Shown: positions 43,008 through 53,044, numbered from the stretch's first letter. The stretch is DNA of 64,000 nt from Pseudomonadales bacterium (GCA_019090385.1 JAHRWB010000017.1:1-64000); one strand, 5' to 3'. The notes: generated from the sequence alone by a model not told the origin. A program made the numbers and translations.

Positions 43008-45372
43008 AGCTGGGGCCACAAACACAAAGGCAGGAGTCAAAAAAAGGACTAAACCCAAGCAAAAAACCCAAGCAACAAAGACGCAGAGAGGCACGTTCTC
43101 AAAGTTCATTTTTAGATTTACAGTGTTGTGTTTCGCCTTTATTTTTGCCATTTTTTCTGGCTACCTGATTTACCTGGACGATCAGATTACGGGAACGTTT
43201 AAGGGCCGACTCTGGTCCATACCTGCCCGAGTCTATGCCCAGCCATTGGAACTGTATGCTGGTGCTCAAATACAGGCAGATGAACTGGCCCTGGAGCTGG
43301 GCAGATTGGGTTACCTGCGAGGCGTACCCACACACCCGGGCTCATACTCCAGGGCATTTACGGCAGAAGGTCAAAAATTTGATATCCATTTGCGGGCCTT
43401 TCAATTTGCAGACGGCTATAGAGAGGCTATCAATATATCCCTCTTGATAAGCAGTGCGCAGATCAAGTCATTGCATGCTGCTGCTAATAATACTAATACT
43501 GCACTGATTCGACTCGAGGCGCCCGTCATAGGCAGTATTTTTCCTTCCCATGGGGAAGATCGAATTATCCTTGCTCCAGCAGACGTACCGGAATTATTGA
43601 CGCAAAGCTTAATCGCCGTGGAAGATCATAATTTTTTAACCCATAAGGGATTTGACCCTGTGGGTATTCTACGCGCAGCCTGGGTTAACTTGCGTGCCGG
43701 AGAAATAAAACAAGGCGGCAGCACGCTTACACAACAACTGGTTAAAAGCTATTTTTTGAACAACCAGCGTACATTAAGCAGAAAACTGAAAGAACTTCTG
43801 ATGGCCATCATACTGGACGCCCGATTTACTAAAGAAGCATTGCTGAATGCCTATATAAATGAAATTTATATAGGCCAGGATGGATCCAGAGCAGTGCATG
43901 GTTTCGGGCTGGGTGCACAGTACTACTTCAACAAACCCGTTAGTGAACTTGCAGCCCATGAGGTTGCACTGCTTATCACAATTATCAGAGGCCCCTCATA
44001 CTATAATCCCCGTCGCAATCCTTCACGCGCTCTGGAACGTAGAAACCGGGTCCTGGGGCAAATGCTTGAAGCAGGCATAATCGCTCCAGCCGTTCACAAT
44101 CAGAGCGTGAGAAAAGCACTTAACAAAACCTCAATTGCAAGAAAAGGCGGCGGATATTATCCAGCATTCATGGACTTGGTTCGGCAGAAGCTCTCATTGG
44201 AATACGACCTGAAAACATTGAGTTCCCACGGCTACAAAATTTTTACAACGCTTGATCCCCGTGTTCAAGAAGCCGCCCAGCAAGCAGTTGAAAAAACCCT
44301 GTCTGCTCTGGAGCAACGACGTCAGCTACCACCCGGCGAGCTACAAGCAGCGCTTGTTGTGAGCAATACCCAGACCGGTGAGTTACAGGCCGTAGTAGGC
44401 GGACGTGAAGCAGGCTTTCAAGGTTTCAATCGCGCAATAAATGCAAGCCGACCTATTGGCTCCCTAATCAAACCTGTGGTCTACCTCACTGCCCTCGAAA
44501 CACAGAATTTCAATTTACTAAGCCCCCTGAACGATGCTCCTTTGCCAAAATTACCAGACCAGGCAAAACACTGGTCTCCACAAAACTTCGATGGCCGGGT
44601 GAATGGACAGGTACCGCTGGTTCGGGCAATGGCTGATTCACTCAACCTGGCTACAGCCCATCTGGGGCTAAAATTGGGAGTGCAAGAGGTCGGCAGCAGA
44701 TTTGCACAACTGACACAACAAAAAACAAAAAAACGCTATCCCTCTTTTATGCTGGGTGCTGTAGAAATGTCACCTATGCAGGTAAGTGAGTTATACAGTG
44801 TCTTTGCTTCGGGCGGCTTCCATTCTCCTCTCAGGACTGTTACGGAAGTAATTGATGAGACAGGCAAGCCCCTCAAACGTTATGCGCTAAAGATCCAGCA
44901 ATTAGTGGCAGCGGACAATATAATTCAATTGAATACTCTGTTAAAAATAGTAATGACCCATGGAACCGGTAAATCTTCAAAGTTTCGAAATGCCGGGATC
45001 GCGGGAAAAACCGGTACTTCCGATCAGAGCAGAGATAGTTGGTTTGTTAGCTTTGATGACAAACGCCTGAGTACGGTATGGATAGGCTATGATGACAACC
45101 GCGCATCAAAACTCACCGGCTCCAGCGGAGCCTTAAAGGTGTGGGATGCCTTTGCTACAAAGGTAAAAGTTTCATCTCTCGGTATACCTGCCTCTTTTTC
45201 TTTAGAGACAGTCACCGTAGACTACCAATCTGGCTTACGGGCAGAACAGAGCTGCTCCGACCAAATTATTATTGTTCCGGTACCAAAAGGTACCTATATT
45301 TATCCACATCCAGGCTGTACAAAAACACTGCAGGACCTGAGCAATAGAGTAAAACAGTGGTTTCAAAAATAG
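42991..45372 (+). CDS. mrcB: Penicillin-binding protein 1B
   Basis: A 793-residue bifunctional peptidoglycan polymerase/crosslinker. After one membrane helix (about 33-58) comes a UB2H-like region, then the GT51 domain with E211-DHNFLTHKG and QGGSTLTQQLVKSYFL. The transpeptidase has S491-LI-K (PIGSLIKPVVYL), SLN (MADSLNLATA) and K673-TG-T. All catalytic residues are present. It overlaps dsbA and the TPR gene at its ends, a coupled trio. In the family it works with LpoB-type activators; the adjacent lipoprotein is a candidate, without proof. Confidence 0.95.
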   Translation: MTKRNKAGATNTKAGVKKRTKPKQKTQATKTQRGTFSKFIFRFTVLCFAFIFAIFSGYLIYLDDQITGTFKGRLWSIPARVYAQPLELYAGAQIQADELALELGRLGYLRGVPTHPGSYSRAFTAEGQKFDIHLRAFQFADGYREAINISLLISSAQIKSLHAAANNTNTALIRLEAPVIGSIFPSHGEDRIILAPADVPELLTQSLIAVEDHNFLTHKGFDPVGILRAAWVNLRAGEIKQGGSTLTQQLVKSYFLNNQRTLSRKLKELLMAIILDARFTKEALLNAYINEIYIGQDGSRAVHGFGLGAQYYFNKPVSELAAHEVALLITIIRGPSYYNPRRNPSRALERRNRVLGQMLEAGIIAPAVHNQSVRKALNKTSIARKGGGYYPAFMDLVRQKLSLEYDLKTLSSHGYKIFTTLDPRVQEAAQQAVEKTLSALEQRRQLPPGELQAALVVSNTQTGELQAVVGGREAGFQGFNRAINASRPIGSLIKPVVYLTALETQNFNLLSPLNDAPLPKLPDQAKHWSPQNFDGRVNGQVPLVRAMADSLNLATAHLGLKLGVQEVGSRFAQLTQQKTKKRYPSFMLGAVEMSPMQVSELYSVFASGGFHSPLRTVTEVIDETGKPLKRYALKIQQLVAADNIIQLNTLLKIVMTHGTGKSSKFRNAGIAGKTGTSDQSRDSWFVSFDDKRLSTVWIGYDDNRASKLTGSSGALKVWDAFATKVKVSSLGIPASFSLETVTVDYQSGLRAEQSCSDQIIIVPVPKGTYIYPHPGCTKTLQDLSNRVKQWFQK

Positions 45373-45899
45373 TATCAACTAGCATAAATACAACGGGCAC
45401 ACTGGCTCGTGGTTCCGTCCAGTCCCTAATACTTATTATAGTGCTCGGTGGCTGCACATCCTCGATGCTACGCGAGCAAGCACCTGTCTCTTCCCTACCA
45501 ACACCTACAATATCTACAATGCCCGTACCAGAACAGCCGGGGCAAGCAACCCAGAAAAGTGAAACCACCAACCCTGCGGTACTGTCATTGCAAAATGCCA
45601 GTGCCAGCGCTCGAGCATCTGACAATCTACCCCAGGCCATTGCTTATATTGAACGCGCCTTGAGAATCGATGCACAACGTATGGGTTTATGGTTGGAACT
45701 GGCCCAGTTACATTTGGAATCCCTGAATTTTAGCAATGCAGAACAGGTTGCTAGAAAGGCACTGACCTTCAAACAGGAAAGCTCGGAACAGATAAGTATT
45801 GCCTGGCTGATCATTGCCACTTGCCTTGAGGCTTCCGGCGACTCAGCACAAGCACAAGATATCCGCGACTACGTTGTTACACTTTCAGCAGGTGTGTAA
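45357..45899 (+). CDS. TPR-domain lipoprotein after mrcB
   Basis: A 180-residue protein with a lipobox LGGC (C33) and a C-terminal TPR-like repeat pair (QAIAYIERALRIDAQRMGLW then AEQVARKALTFKQE). The start is GTG at 45357, inside the last codons of mrcB (16-bp overlap). Membrane-tethered and coupled to PBP1B, it may assist it, but no known activator family is recognised. Confidence 0.8.
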   Translation: MVSKIVSTSINTTGTLARGSVQSLILIIVLGGCTSSMLREQAPVSSLPTPTISTMPVPEQPGQATQKSETTNPAVLSLQNASASARASDNLPQAIAYIERALRIDAQRMGLWLELAQLHLESLNFSNAEQVARKALTFKQESSEQISIAWLIIATCLEASGDSAQAQDIRDYVVTLSAGV

Positions 45900-45913
45900 T
45901 TCTCGAAAAACTA

Positions 45914-46519
45914 TCATGCTGGGATAAATATGGGTTCCAGTTCCTGAAGCGATATCATGGCGTACAGACGTGTATCTCGCATAGCTTCGCCACTGGCATC
46001 CAGTGAATCCTGGCGTAACAAGGCTTCCAGTTTATATCCCAATTTTTCGGGAACCCGGGAACTACGCTCATTGCGACTATCTACCCTTATTTCTATTCGA
46101 TTTGCAGCGGCGGACTCAAAGGCAAAACGCGTAATACGCCCTACGGCTTCAGTGATAAAACCCGTACCAGCAAGTGAACTTCGACACCAATAACCAATTT
46201 CCATCCTTCGCACATTCCAATCAATACGCGTTAAACCACTGGCACCAACGAAATAACCATCTTTTTTTCGAAATATCAACAAGGGTAAATCCGCTCTACT
46301 CTGGTAGTTAATACAGGCTTCTTTAGTAAAGCTGTCTGATTCAGTCAAACTGGGAATACTTTGACACCAAGGCATCCAGGGTTTCAGTTCCTTATATGAT
46401 TCGACTATTGCGGTGTTAATAGCCGATGCATCGCCAGGCTTTGGCGCACGAATTATCAGGCGCTCACTCTCAAACTGATCAGGCAGTCTCTGCAGCAATT
46501 CTTGTAGCACATCGTCCAT
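45914..46519 (-). CDS. GNAT N-acetyltransferase (RimJ/RimL type)
   Basis: A 201-residue acetyltransferase from the ATG at 46519; the frame opens at a TTG (46549). The family signature is present: SERLIIRAPKPGDASAIN, IGYWCRSSLAGTGFITEAVG and IRVDSRNERSSRVPEKLGY. The GGAG motif before the ATG is very close, so the start is uncertain. Such enzymes acetylate protein N-termini or small molecules. Convergent with the TPR gene, 14 bp apart. Confidence 0.87.
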   Translation of the reverse strand: MDDVLQELLQRLPDQFESERLIIRAPKPGDASAINTAIVESYKELKPWMPWCQSIPSLTESDSFTKEACINYQSRADLPLLIFRKKDGYFVGASGLTRIDWNVRRMEIGYWCRSSLAGTGFITEAVGRITRFAFESAAANRIEIRVDSRNERSSRVPEKLGYKLEALLRQDSLDASGEAMRDTRLYAMISLQELEPIFIPA

Positions 46520-46611
46520 ACTCCACAGTTTATCAAATATTCCCCGCAATTATGACCGACAATGCAAGCCAGATCCGTTAATACTCTTGTTCTATTTACT
46601 AAAAGCCCGCC

Positions 46612-46639
46612 TTGCAATACACAGCAGTTGCCGTAATAT
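46612..46639 (+). promoter_or_regulatory. Sigma-70 promoter for the riboswitch transcript
   Basis: A -35 TTGCAA (46612-46617) and a -10 TAATAT (46634-46639) are separated by 16 bp. The inferred transcript would start near 46646, about 12 nt before the riboswitch. Confidence 0.6.
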
Positions 46640-46657
46640 TTCGTTCTGCACATTTTA

Positions 46658-46748
46658 TTTCCTGAGGGGCGGTCCCTTGGCTTATGCCATCGACCTGAGA
46701 AGCACCCTTTGAACCTGATCCGGATAGTACCGGCGGAGGGATAGGATT
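46658..46748 (+). promoter_or_regulatory. TPP riboswitch (THI element)
   Basis: The conserved cores are unmistakable: GAGGGGCGG at the 5' side, CTGAGAAGCACCC, then CCTTTGAACCTGATCCGGAT followed by AGTACCGGCGGAGGGATAGGA. TCCT (46660-46663) can pair with AGGA (46743-46746) to close P1. GGATAGGA near 46739 can alternatively pair with TCCTTATCC at 46768-46776, a possible expression switch. It sits directly upstream of the TonB receptor, which would be repressed when thiamine pyrophosphate is plentiful. Confidence 0.95.
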
Positions 46749-46816
46749 CAGTTTCTAGCTACCCCACTCCTTATCCGGGTCTCTTTAACCAGATGTATGT
46801 TAATGAGGCTCATAAC

Positions 46817-48976
46817 ATGAAGAATTTAATCCCCAGCTCCAGCTGGCTGGCCTACACCTTGGTAATGACCCTGCAAGCAACAGAAACCACCAGCTATGCG
46901 CAGGACCTAAGGCAAGATAACCCTGATCCAATAGAAGAGATTCTAGTAACAGCGGAATTCCGAGAACGTTCGCTATTAAAAACAGCCAATAGCACCAGCA
47001 TTCTCAGCGCTGATACCATAGCGCGCACCCGCGCCAGCCACCTGTCACAGCTGTTAAACCAGGCCCCAAACGTCAACTATGCCAGTGGAGCATCTCGTGG
47101 CCGTTTCATACAAATACGAGGCGTTGGTGAGCGTAGCCAATTCATCGAGCCACTTAATCCATCTGTTGGAATCCTTGTAGATGGCATGGACTTAAGTGGC
47201 TTAGGTGGTGCAGCAACTACGCTGGACCTGGCACAAGTGGAGATATTGAGAGGCCCACAAGGCACACTATTTGGTGCCAATGCATTGGCCGGCCTCATTC
47301 AAATGAAATCCAATGAACCAACATCAACGCTAACAGGAAATGTAGAAGCCAGTGTTGGCGATGATCAACTTCAGTCTATTGCCGGCGTTATAAGCGGTCC
47401 GCTTTCAGAATCGGCAGGGTATCGCCTGGCTATCCTAAACCACCGCTCTGATGGGCATATACGCAATACCTTCCTCAATCGAGACGATAGTAATAATTTG
47501 GATGAGCTCAGTGCCCGAGGCAAACTAAACTGGCAGGCAAATGAAGGCCTTTCCTTCAGCGCGACCGGATATGTCATCGACATAGACAACGGTTATGACG
47601 CATTTTCATTGGACAACACCCGCTCTACTTTGTCAGACCAACCTGGCTATGATCGCCAAAAAAGCTGGGCTCTGTCATTGAACAGCCATTGGAGTGCAAA
47701 CCCAAACTTTGATGTTGTCGGCCAATTCAGCATTGTAGAAAGTGATTTGGCCTACGCTTTTGACGAAGATTGGAGTTTCAGTGATATATGTGCTGGCACA
47801 CTTTGTGATGGCTGGGCCTATTCATCTTTTGACAGTTATGAACGCGATCACTCAAACACCAGTATTGATATCCGCATGATCTCCAACCAGGACCTTAACC
47901 TGTTTAGCTATTCAACTGCCTGGGTAGTGGGTGCCTATGCACGCAACGAAAATGTGGATCTGACCCGAGAATACACTTTCGCCAGCCAGGATTTTCTGAG
48001 CGACTATGATACACATAACCAGGCTATCTACACCCAGCTCGATGCCCAACTCTCCGATACTTTCAACCTGTCCGGTGGGTTACGATTAGAGCGGCGCAGT
48101 GCCAAATACGATGATAACAATACCGTCTCCCATGAAAATACAGACTATTTCTGGGGTGCACATTTGACACTTGAATACCATACTGACGACAATAAATTGT
48201 TATACGGTAAGGTCTCCCGAGGTTATAAAGCGGGCGGCGTAAACAGTAACCCCGACCTGAGCACATCATTCAGAAAATTTGAAGAAGAGCGAATGTGGAA
48301 TCTTGAAGCAGGATTGAAGGGCGAGTACTTTGATGACAAGCTACAAACTCAAATCTCCATTTTTTACCAGTTTCGCAGAGATATGCAGGTTAAACAGTCT
48401 TTGCTCGAACCCATCTCCGGGGATAGCTGTCCCTGCAGTTTTGAAGATTTCCTAAGCAATGCTGCAAAAGCTTCAAACTACGGAATGGAGCTGGAGGTGA
48501 ATTGGTCAGCAAACGAAATTTTGCATCTGTATGGTAGCCTGGGCTTGCTCGAAGCCGAGTTTAATCGATTCGAAAGTTTCTCCCATGTTGATGCCAATCC
48601 CATAACCGGCCAGCCCGTCAACCTCGATGGCCGCAAACAGGCCCATGCACCCAGGTACCAGTTTGCCTTTGGCAGCGAATTGCGCGTACGTGAAAACCTG
48701 GCTCTGTTCGTAGAGCTGGAAGGTAAAGATAAATTCAAGCTTTCTACCCGTCATGAGGAGCAGAGCCGTTCATATACTTTGCTAAATGCCAGCATAACTT
48801 ACTACCCGGAACATTGGGAAATATCTTTGTGGGGACGAAACCTAGGCAACAAAAAGGTAATCGAACGCGGATTTGGCAGTTTTGGAAACGACCCACGCAA
48901 GTTCTATACAACCGAACCCTATTACCAGTACGGGGCACCACGTGTGCTTGGCGTATCCGCCAAATACACCTTCTAA
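46817..48976 (+). CDS. TonB-dependent outer-membrane receptor, probable thiamine transporter
   Basis: A 719-residue gated porin. The ATG at 46817 has TGAGG 8 nt upstream and gives a signal peptide (MKNLIPSSSWLAYTLVMTLQ); an upstream ATG at 46793 is less likely. A TonB-box-like IEEILVTAEFRER precedes the plug (IRGVGERSQFIEPLNPSVGI, EILRGPQGTLFGANALAG), then a barrel ending in the terminal Phe of LGVSAKYTF. The TPP riboswitch upstream implies that the ligand is thiamine or a precursor; TonB receptors under THI elements have been proposed before as thiamine transporters. No other thiamine gene is nearby. Confidence 0.93.
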   Translation: MKNLIPSSSWLAYTLVMTLQATETTSYAQDLRQDNPDPIEEILVTAEFRERSLLKTANSTSILSADTIARTRASHLSQLLNQAPNVNYASGASRGRFIQIRGVGERSQFIEPLNPSVGILVDGMDLSGLGGAATTLDLAQVEILRGPQGTLFGANALAGLIQMKSNEPTSTLTGNVEASVGDDQLQSIAGVISGPLSESAGYRLAILNHRSDGHIRNTFLNRDDSNNLDELSARGKLNWQANEGLSFSATGYVIDIDNGYDAFSLDNTRSTLSDQPGYDRQKSWALSLNSHWSANPNFDVVGQFSIVESDLAYAFDEDWSFSDICAGTLCDGWAYSSFDSYERDHSNTSIDIRMISNQDLNLFSYSTAWVVGAYARNENVDLTREYTFASQDFLSDYDTHNQAIYTQLDAQLSDTFNLSGGLRLERRSAKYDDNNTVSHENTDYFWGAHLTLEYHTDDNKLLYGKVSRGYKAGGVNSNPDLSTSFRKFEEERMWNLEAGLKGEYFDDKLQTQISIFYQFRRDMQVKQSLLEPISGDSCPCSFEDFLSNAAKASNYGMELEVNWSANEILHLYGSLGLLEAEFNRFESFSHVDANPITGQPVNLDGRKQAHAPRYQFAFGSELRVRENLALFVELEGKDKFKLSTRHEEQSRSYTLLNASITYYPEHWEISLWGRNLGNKKVIERGFGSFGNDPRKFYTTEPYYQYGAPRVLGVSAKYTF

Positions 48977-49002
48977 TTCCCTATCACCAAAAATGGGTCG
49001 CA

Positions 49003-50349
49003 CTAATCAACCATTTTTGCAGGGGCTAACAATTCAATCCAGTGTTTCACCGGCACCCGGGTGCCGGACTGGATATGTGACTGACATCCAATGTTTCCAG
49101 TTACTATAAAATCAGGGTCATGCTCTGACAAGGCAGCCAATTTATTGTCTCTAAGCTTAAAGCTCAGTTCCGGCTCGAGAATGGAGTAAGTCCCGGCTGA
49201 ACCACAACATAAATGACTATCTCTACAGCTGAGCAATTCATACCCAGCCCTTTCCAGCAATTGCTCCACAGTCGAAGTTATTTTTTGACCATGTTGTAAT
49301 GTACAAGGCGACTGCCACGCGATTCGCCGGGTTCCAAATCTGGCAGTAAAATCTATATCCAGCGAGCTAAGGTATTCAGATACATCTAGCACCTTGCTCG
49401 AAAGGTAGGTAGCCAGACCTGCGTGATGAGAGCTATCTTTAAGCAGCCTGTCAAAATCTTTCACGGTAACCCCACAACCACTTGCAGTGGAAATAATGGC
49501 ATCGACTTTGGCGAATTTATAGGCTGCAAATTTATCCCCCGCATTGTTTGTATTCGAGCCAGACATAGCGAAAATAGTCTCTCCAGAACGAGTTTCCGCA
49601 GCATAGGAAGATTCTGGTAAAGCATCCAGAACCTGAGTGAGAGAATCAACCAGCGTCGACATAGTCTGGGTAGCCTGCTGCATTTCACCCAAGTGAAGTG
49701 CTAGCGAACCACAGCAACCACCAACCGCAATAGCCTCTATGCCAACGCTGCCGAGCAACTCCGTCAACCAATAATTTACCTGAGGTGTAACCACACTCTG
49801 CACACAACCGGTAAGCAAAATAACCTTTTTCCCATGTCCATTCGCTGACAGGTCGACAATATGTTTTTTTTCAATACGCTTTTTACCAACACGCGGTAAC
49901 GCCCCTCGTAGCTTGCTCGGCAACAACCATCGCACAGTACCAGCCAGACGTAACAATACGCGCATCCGTTTTGCATGAGGCACAACATGTAACAACCAGG
50001 TTCTGATAAAGCGATTTTTAAAACTTCTTTTTGTTTTTGGCTGAATTATTTCTCGGCCAATTTCCAATAATTCGCCGTATGCAACACCCGAAGGGCAGGT
50101 TGTCTCGCAAGCGCGACAAGTCAAACATCGGTCAAGGTGTTTTCCAATAACATCGCCCACCACGTTATCTTCCAATACCTGCTTAATGAGGTAAATCCTG
50201 CCTCTCGGACCATCCAGCTCATTACCTAACAGTTGATAAGTGGGGCAAGTTGCATTACAGAACCCACAATGCACACATGAGCGCAAAATTTCTTCCGCCC
50301 GCGTTCCATTCTTCGTATTGGAAAATTCGGATGCTATATGTGTTTCCAC
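49003..50349 (-). CDS. glcF: Glycolate oxidase iron-sulfur subunit
   Basis: A 448-residue protein with two 4Fe-4S motifs, CVHCGFCNATCP and CLTCRACETTCP, and two Cys-rich CCG domains (VGGCCGSLAL and HLCCGSAGTYS). With GlcD and GlcE it oxidises glycolate to glyoxylate, feeding electrons to quinone. It shares one nucleotide with glcE, so the set is translationally coupled. It is somewhat longer than the E. coli protein (407). Confidence 0.95.
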   Translation of the reverse strand: METHIASEFSNTKNGTRAEEILRSCVHCGFCNATCPTYQLLGNELDGPRGRIYLIKQVLEDNVVGDVIGKHLDRCLTCRACETTCPSGVAYGELLEIGREIIQPKTKRSFKNRFIRTWLLHVVPHAKRMRVLLRLAGTVRWLLPSKLRGALPRVGKKRIEKKHIVDLSANGHGKKVILLTGCVQSVVTPQVNYWLTELLGSVGIEAIAVGGCCGSLALHLGEMQQATQTMSTLVDSLTQVLDALPESSYAAETRSGETIFAMSGSNTNNAGDKFAAYKFAKVDAIISTASGCGVTVKDFDRLLKDSSHHAGLATYLSSKVLDVSEYLSSLDIDFTARFGTRRIAWQSPCTLQHGQKITSTVEQLLERAGYELLSCRDSHLCCGSAGTYSILEPELSFKLRDNKLAALSEHDPDFIVTGNIGCQSHIQSGTRVPVKHWIELLAPAKMVD

Positions 50350-51449
50350 TAAAACTCCCGATACATAATATTTGTGTTTAGTATGCCAGCAGGATCAAAG
50401 GCCTTTTTTATTCGCATATGGTATTTCATAATTTCCGGGCTAAGTTTGGATATATACAACTGCTCAGCGCTTTGGGCAGCATAAGCATCGTCAGAATATG
50501 TTGGATAACAACGGACACTGCCACCTGACTCATTGGCACTTAATAATATGCGCTGTATTTGAATTTTATTTTTTACCTCTGTTTTCAACCATCTCAGTGA
50601 GCCGGCCCATTCGGTCATCCACTCACCCGGTAGGTCAGGATATTTTGCTGCGGCAGGAACACTGAAACGCCATACGGTGTTTCCTGTAAAAAATTTGTGC
50701 TTGTGGTCCCTGATACCCGTCCAAAAACTGGCACCATTTTCAATTTTATGACCACCAATTTTTTTGATAGCACGCAACAAACCTGCTTCACTGCCAGATA
50801 AACGAATATAAAGTCCATTCTCATAATGACTGGTGGCCGTCACCGGATTCGCAGAGCGCATTAACTGCAACACATAGTCCAGTGCCGCATCCCGGTCGAG
50901 TTCAAGTCTGATCGTTTCAGTATGAACCGGACTCGGTAAAAGTCGCACGCTGGCACTCAATATCAGCCCTAAAGTCCCAAAGGAACCGGTCATGAGACGA
51001 GTCACATCGTAACCAGCAACATTTTTTAATACCTTGCCGCCAAATTTTAGTCGTTGACCCATACCATTTATGATTTCCATACCCAGAGCAGCATCTCTTG
51101 CTGAACCCAACCAAGCCCTGCCAGGTCCAGAAAGCCCACTGGCCAGTGCCCCGCCCAATGTACCCAAACCATTATATTGTGGAGGATCAAAGGGCAAAAA
51201 CTGGTTATGGCTGGCTAATGCGCTACTCAATTCATCCAGACGAGTTCCCGCCCGCGCGGTTATCACCAGTTCCTCCGGCCTATAATCCAGTATGCCCCGG
51301 TGTTCCACTACCGATAGAATATCGCCCTTTACCTCCTTTCCCAGAAATTTTTTGCTGCCTGTCCCACACAGACAAAGCGCGCATTTCTTTTCGTACGCCT
51401 CAACTAGCGCACCGACCAGCCGTGCAGAATCGTCATATTCCTGCATCAA
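50349..51449 (-). CDS. glcE: Glycolate oxidase FAD-binding subunit GlcE
   Basis: A 366-residue FAD_binding_4-type subunit. PPQYNGLGTLGGALASGLSG and GRAWLGSARDAALGMEIING are its flavin-binding motifs. It lacks the larger catalytic C-terminus of GlcD, as usual for GlcE. The ATG overlaps the glcD TGA (ATGA) and its stop overlaps glcF. Confidence 0.95.
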   Translation of the reverse strand: MMQEYDDSARLVGALVEAYEKKCALCLCGTGSKKFLGKEVKGDILSVVEHRGILDYRPEELVITARAGTRLDELSSALASHNQFLPFDPPQYNGLGTLGGALASGLSGPGRAWLGSARDAALGMEIINGMGQRLKFGGKVLKNVAGYDVTRLMTGSFGTLGLILSASVRLLPSPVHTETIRLELDRDAALDYVLQLMRSANPVTATSHYENGLYIRLSGSEAGLLRAIKKIGGHKIENGASFWTGIRDHKHKFFTGNTVWRFSVPAAAKYPDLPGEWMTEWAGSLRWLKTEVKNKIQIQRILLSANESGGSVRCYPTYSDDAYAAQSAEQLYISKLSPEIMKYHMRIKKAFDPAGILNTNIMYREF

Positions 51450-52900
51450 AATCTTTCCAGTTCAGGAAAAGGTAATACACCGCCGTGCACGTGCATGCCA
51501 CCCAGCTCAGAGCAGCGGCTTAGAGTTGGAATAGCTTTACCAGGATTTAACAGACTTTTTTCATCAAATGCTGCTTTGATGCGATGAAACTGTTCAATTT
51601 CCAGCGGGGAAAACTGCACACACATCTGATCCAGTTTTTCTATACCCACACCATGCTCACCTGTAATCGTGCCCCCTACAGCAACGCAGTACTCCAATAT
51701 TTTGCCCCCCATTTCCTCCGTTTGTTTCAACTGCCCCTCTATATTTGCATCATATAAAATAAGTGGATGCAAATTCCCATCGCCGGCATGAAACACGTTA
51801 GCCACCGCTAGATCGTATTTTTTAGACAGCGCAGCAATTTCACCTAATACCCGGCCCAGTGCGCTACGTGGAATCGTCCCATCCATGCAATAGTAATCCG
51901 GTTGAATTCGACCCACAGCAGGAAAAGCGGATTTACGCCCTTTCCACATCAACTCCCGTTCTTCGTTGTCCTTGGACTCCAACACCTGATAAGCACCATG
52001 GCGCAGCATCACCTCTCGCGCCAACTTACTGTCTACGTCTACATCTTCGGCATTCCCATCCAGCTCACAAAGCAAAATCGCTTGCGCGTCCACTGGATAC
52101 CCTGCATGCACAAATTGCTCTGCCGCTTCAATGGCCAATTTGTCCATCATTTCCATTCCCGCAGGAATAATGCCCTCGGCAATAACCCGGCTAACAGCAT
52201 TACCCGCCTGTTCCACGCTGTTAAATGCCCCGAGTAAAAGTTGTTTCACTGGCGGTATTGGCAACAAACGGACAATTACCTCGGTAACCACGCCCAACAT
52301 ACCTTCCGAACCTATCATCAATGCCAGTAAATCATAGCCCGGACTATCCAGCACCATACCACCTAACTTGAGTTCTTCACCTTCAATGGTGAGCACCGTC
52401 AGGCCGATGACATTGTGCACTGTCAAGCCATACTTAAGACAATGTACCCCGCCAGCATTTTCAGCCACATTGCCGCCAATGCTGCAGGCAATCTGGGAAG
52501 AAGGATCCGGGGCATAGTACAATCCATACCCGGCTGCCATTTCACTAATAGCTAAATTCCGCACACCCGGCTCAACACGCGCAATGCAATTATCAACGTC
52601 AATCTCAATGATGCGATCAAACCGGGACATCACCAGTAGAACGCCATCTTCCAATGGCCGTGCACCGCCGGATAAACCTGTCCCGGCTCCCCGTAATACA
52701 ATAGGCGTTTCGGTTGCTCGACAAGCGCTGAGTATACTCAAAAGCTGTTTACGACTGGTCGGTAACAAAACCAGTCCAGGCACTTGTTTAATCGCGGTAA
52801 GCCCATCGCTTTCGAAGGGCTTCCTGGCTTCTTCTCGTGTCAAAATTGCATCAGCAGGCAACACGGATTTTAAAATCGGTAGCAACTCAGTAGAAATCAT
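51446..52900 (-). CDS. glcD: Glycolate oxidase catalytic subunit GlcD
   Basis: A 484-residue FAD-linked oxidase, close to the 499 of E. coli. The flavin motif is VLRGAGTGLSGGARPLEDGV, followed by GGNVAENAGGVHCLKYGLTV; the C-terminal substrate domain contains NVFHAGDGNLHPLI and ITGEHGVGIEKLDQM. It is the first gene of glcD-glcE-glcF. No GlcC-type regulator is visible nearby. Confidence 0.96.
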   Translation of the reverse strand: MISTELLPILKSVLPADAILTREEARKPFESDGLTAIKQVPGLVLLPTSRKQLLSILSACRATETPIVLRGAGTGLSGGARPLEDGVLLVMSRFDRIIEIDVDNCIARVEPGVRNLAISEMAAGYGLYYAPDPSSQIACSIGGNVAENAGGVHCLKYGLTVHNVIGLTVLTIEGEELKLGGMVLDSPGYDLLALMIGSEGMLGVVTEVIVRLLPIPPVKQLLLGAFNSVEQAGNAVSRVIAEGIIPAGMEMMDKLAIEAAEQFVHAGYPVDAQAILLCELDGNAEDVDVDSKLAREVMLRHGAYQVLESKDNEERELMWKGRKSAFPAVGRIQPDYYCMDGTIPRSALGRVLGEIAALSKKYDLAVANVFHAGDGNLHPLILYDANIEGQLKQTEEMGGKILEYCVAVGGTITGEHGVGIEKLDQMCVQFSPLEIEQFHRIKAAFDEKSLLNPGKAIPTLSRCSELGGMHVHGGVLPFPELERF

Positions 52901-53044
52901 ATTCTCGGGACATTAGCTAGTTCGTATACTTTACCGGCAGAGTTATAACATATTGATATAGAATATGACTGTGCCGGAGATAAAAATACCCGTCAGATTA
53001 GCTTCAGCACGACCACCCAACGCATGCTATCAGGAGTAGTACAC

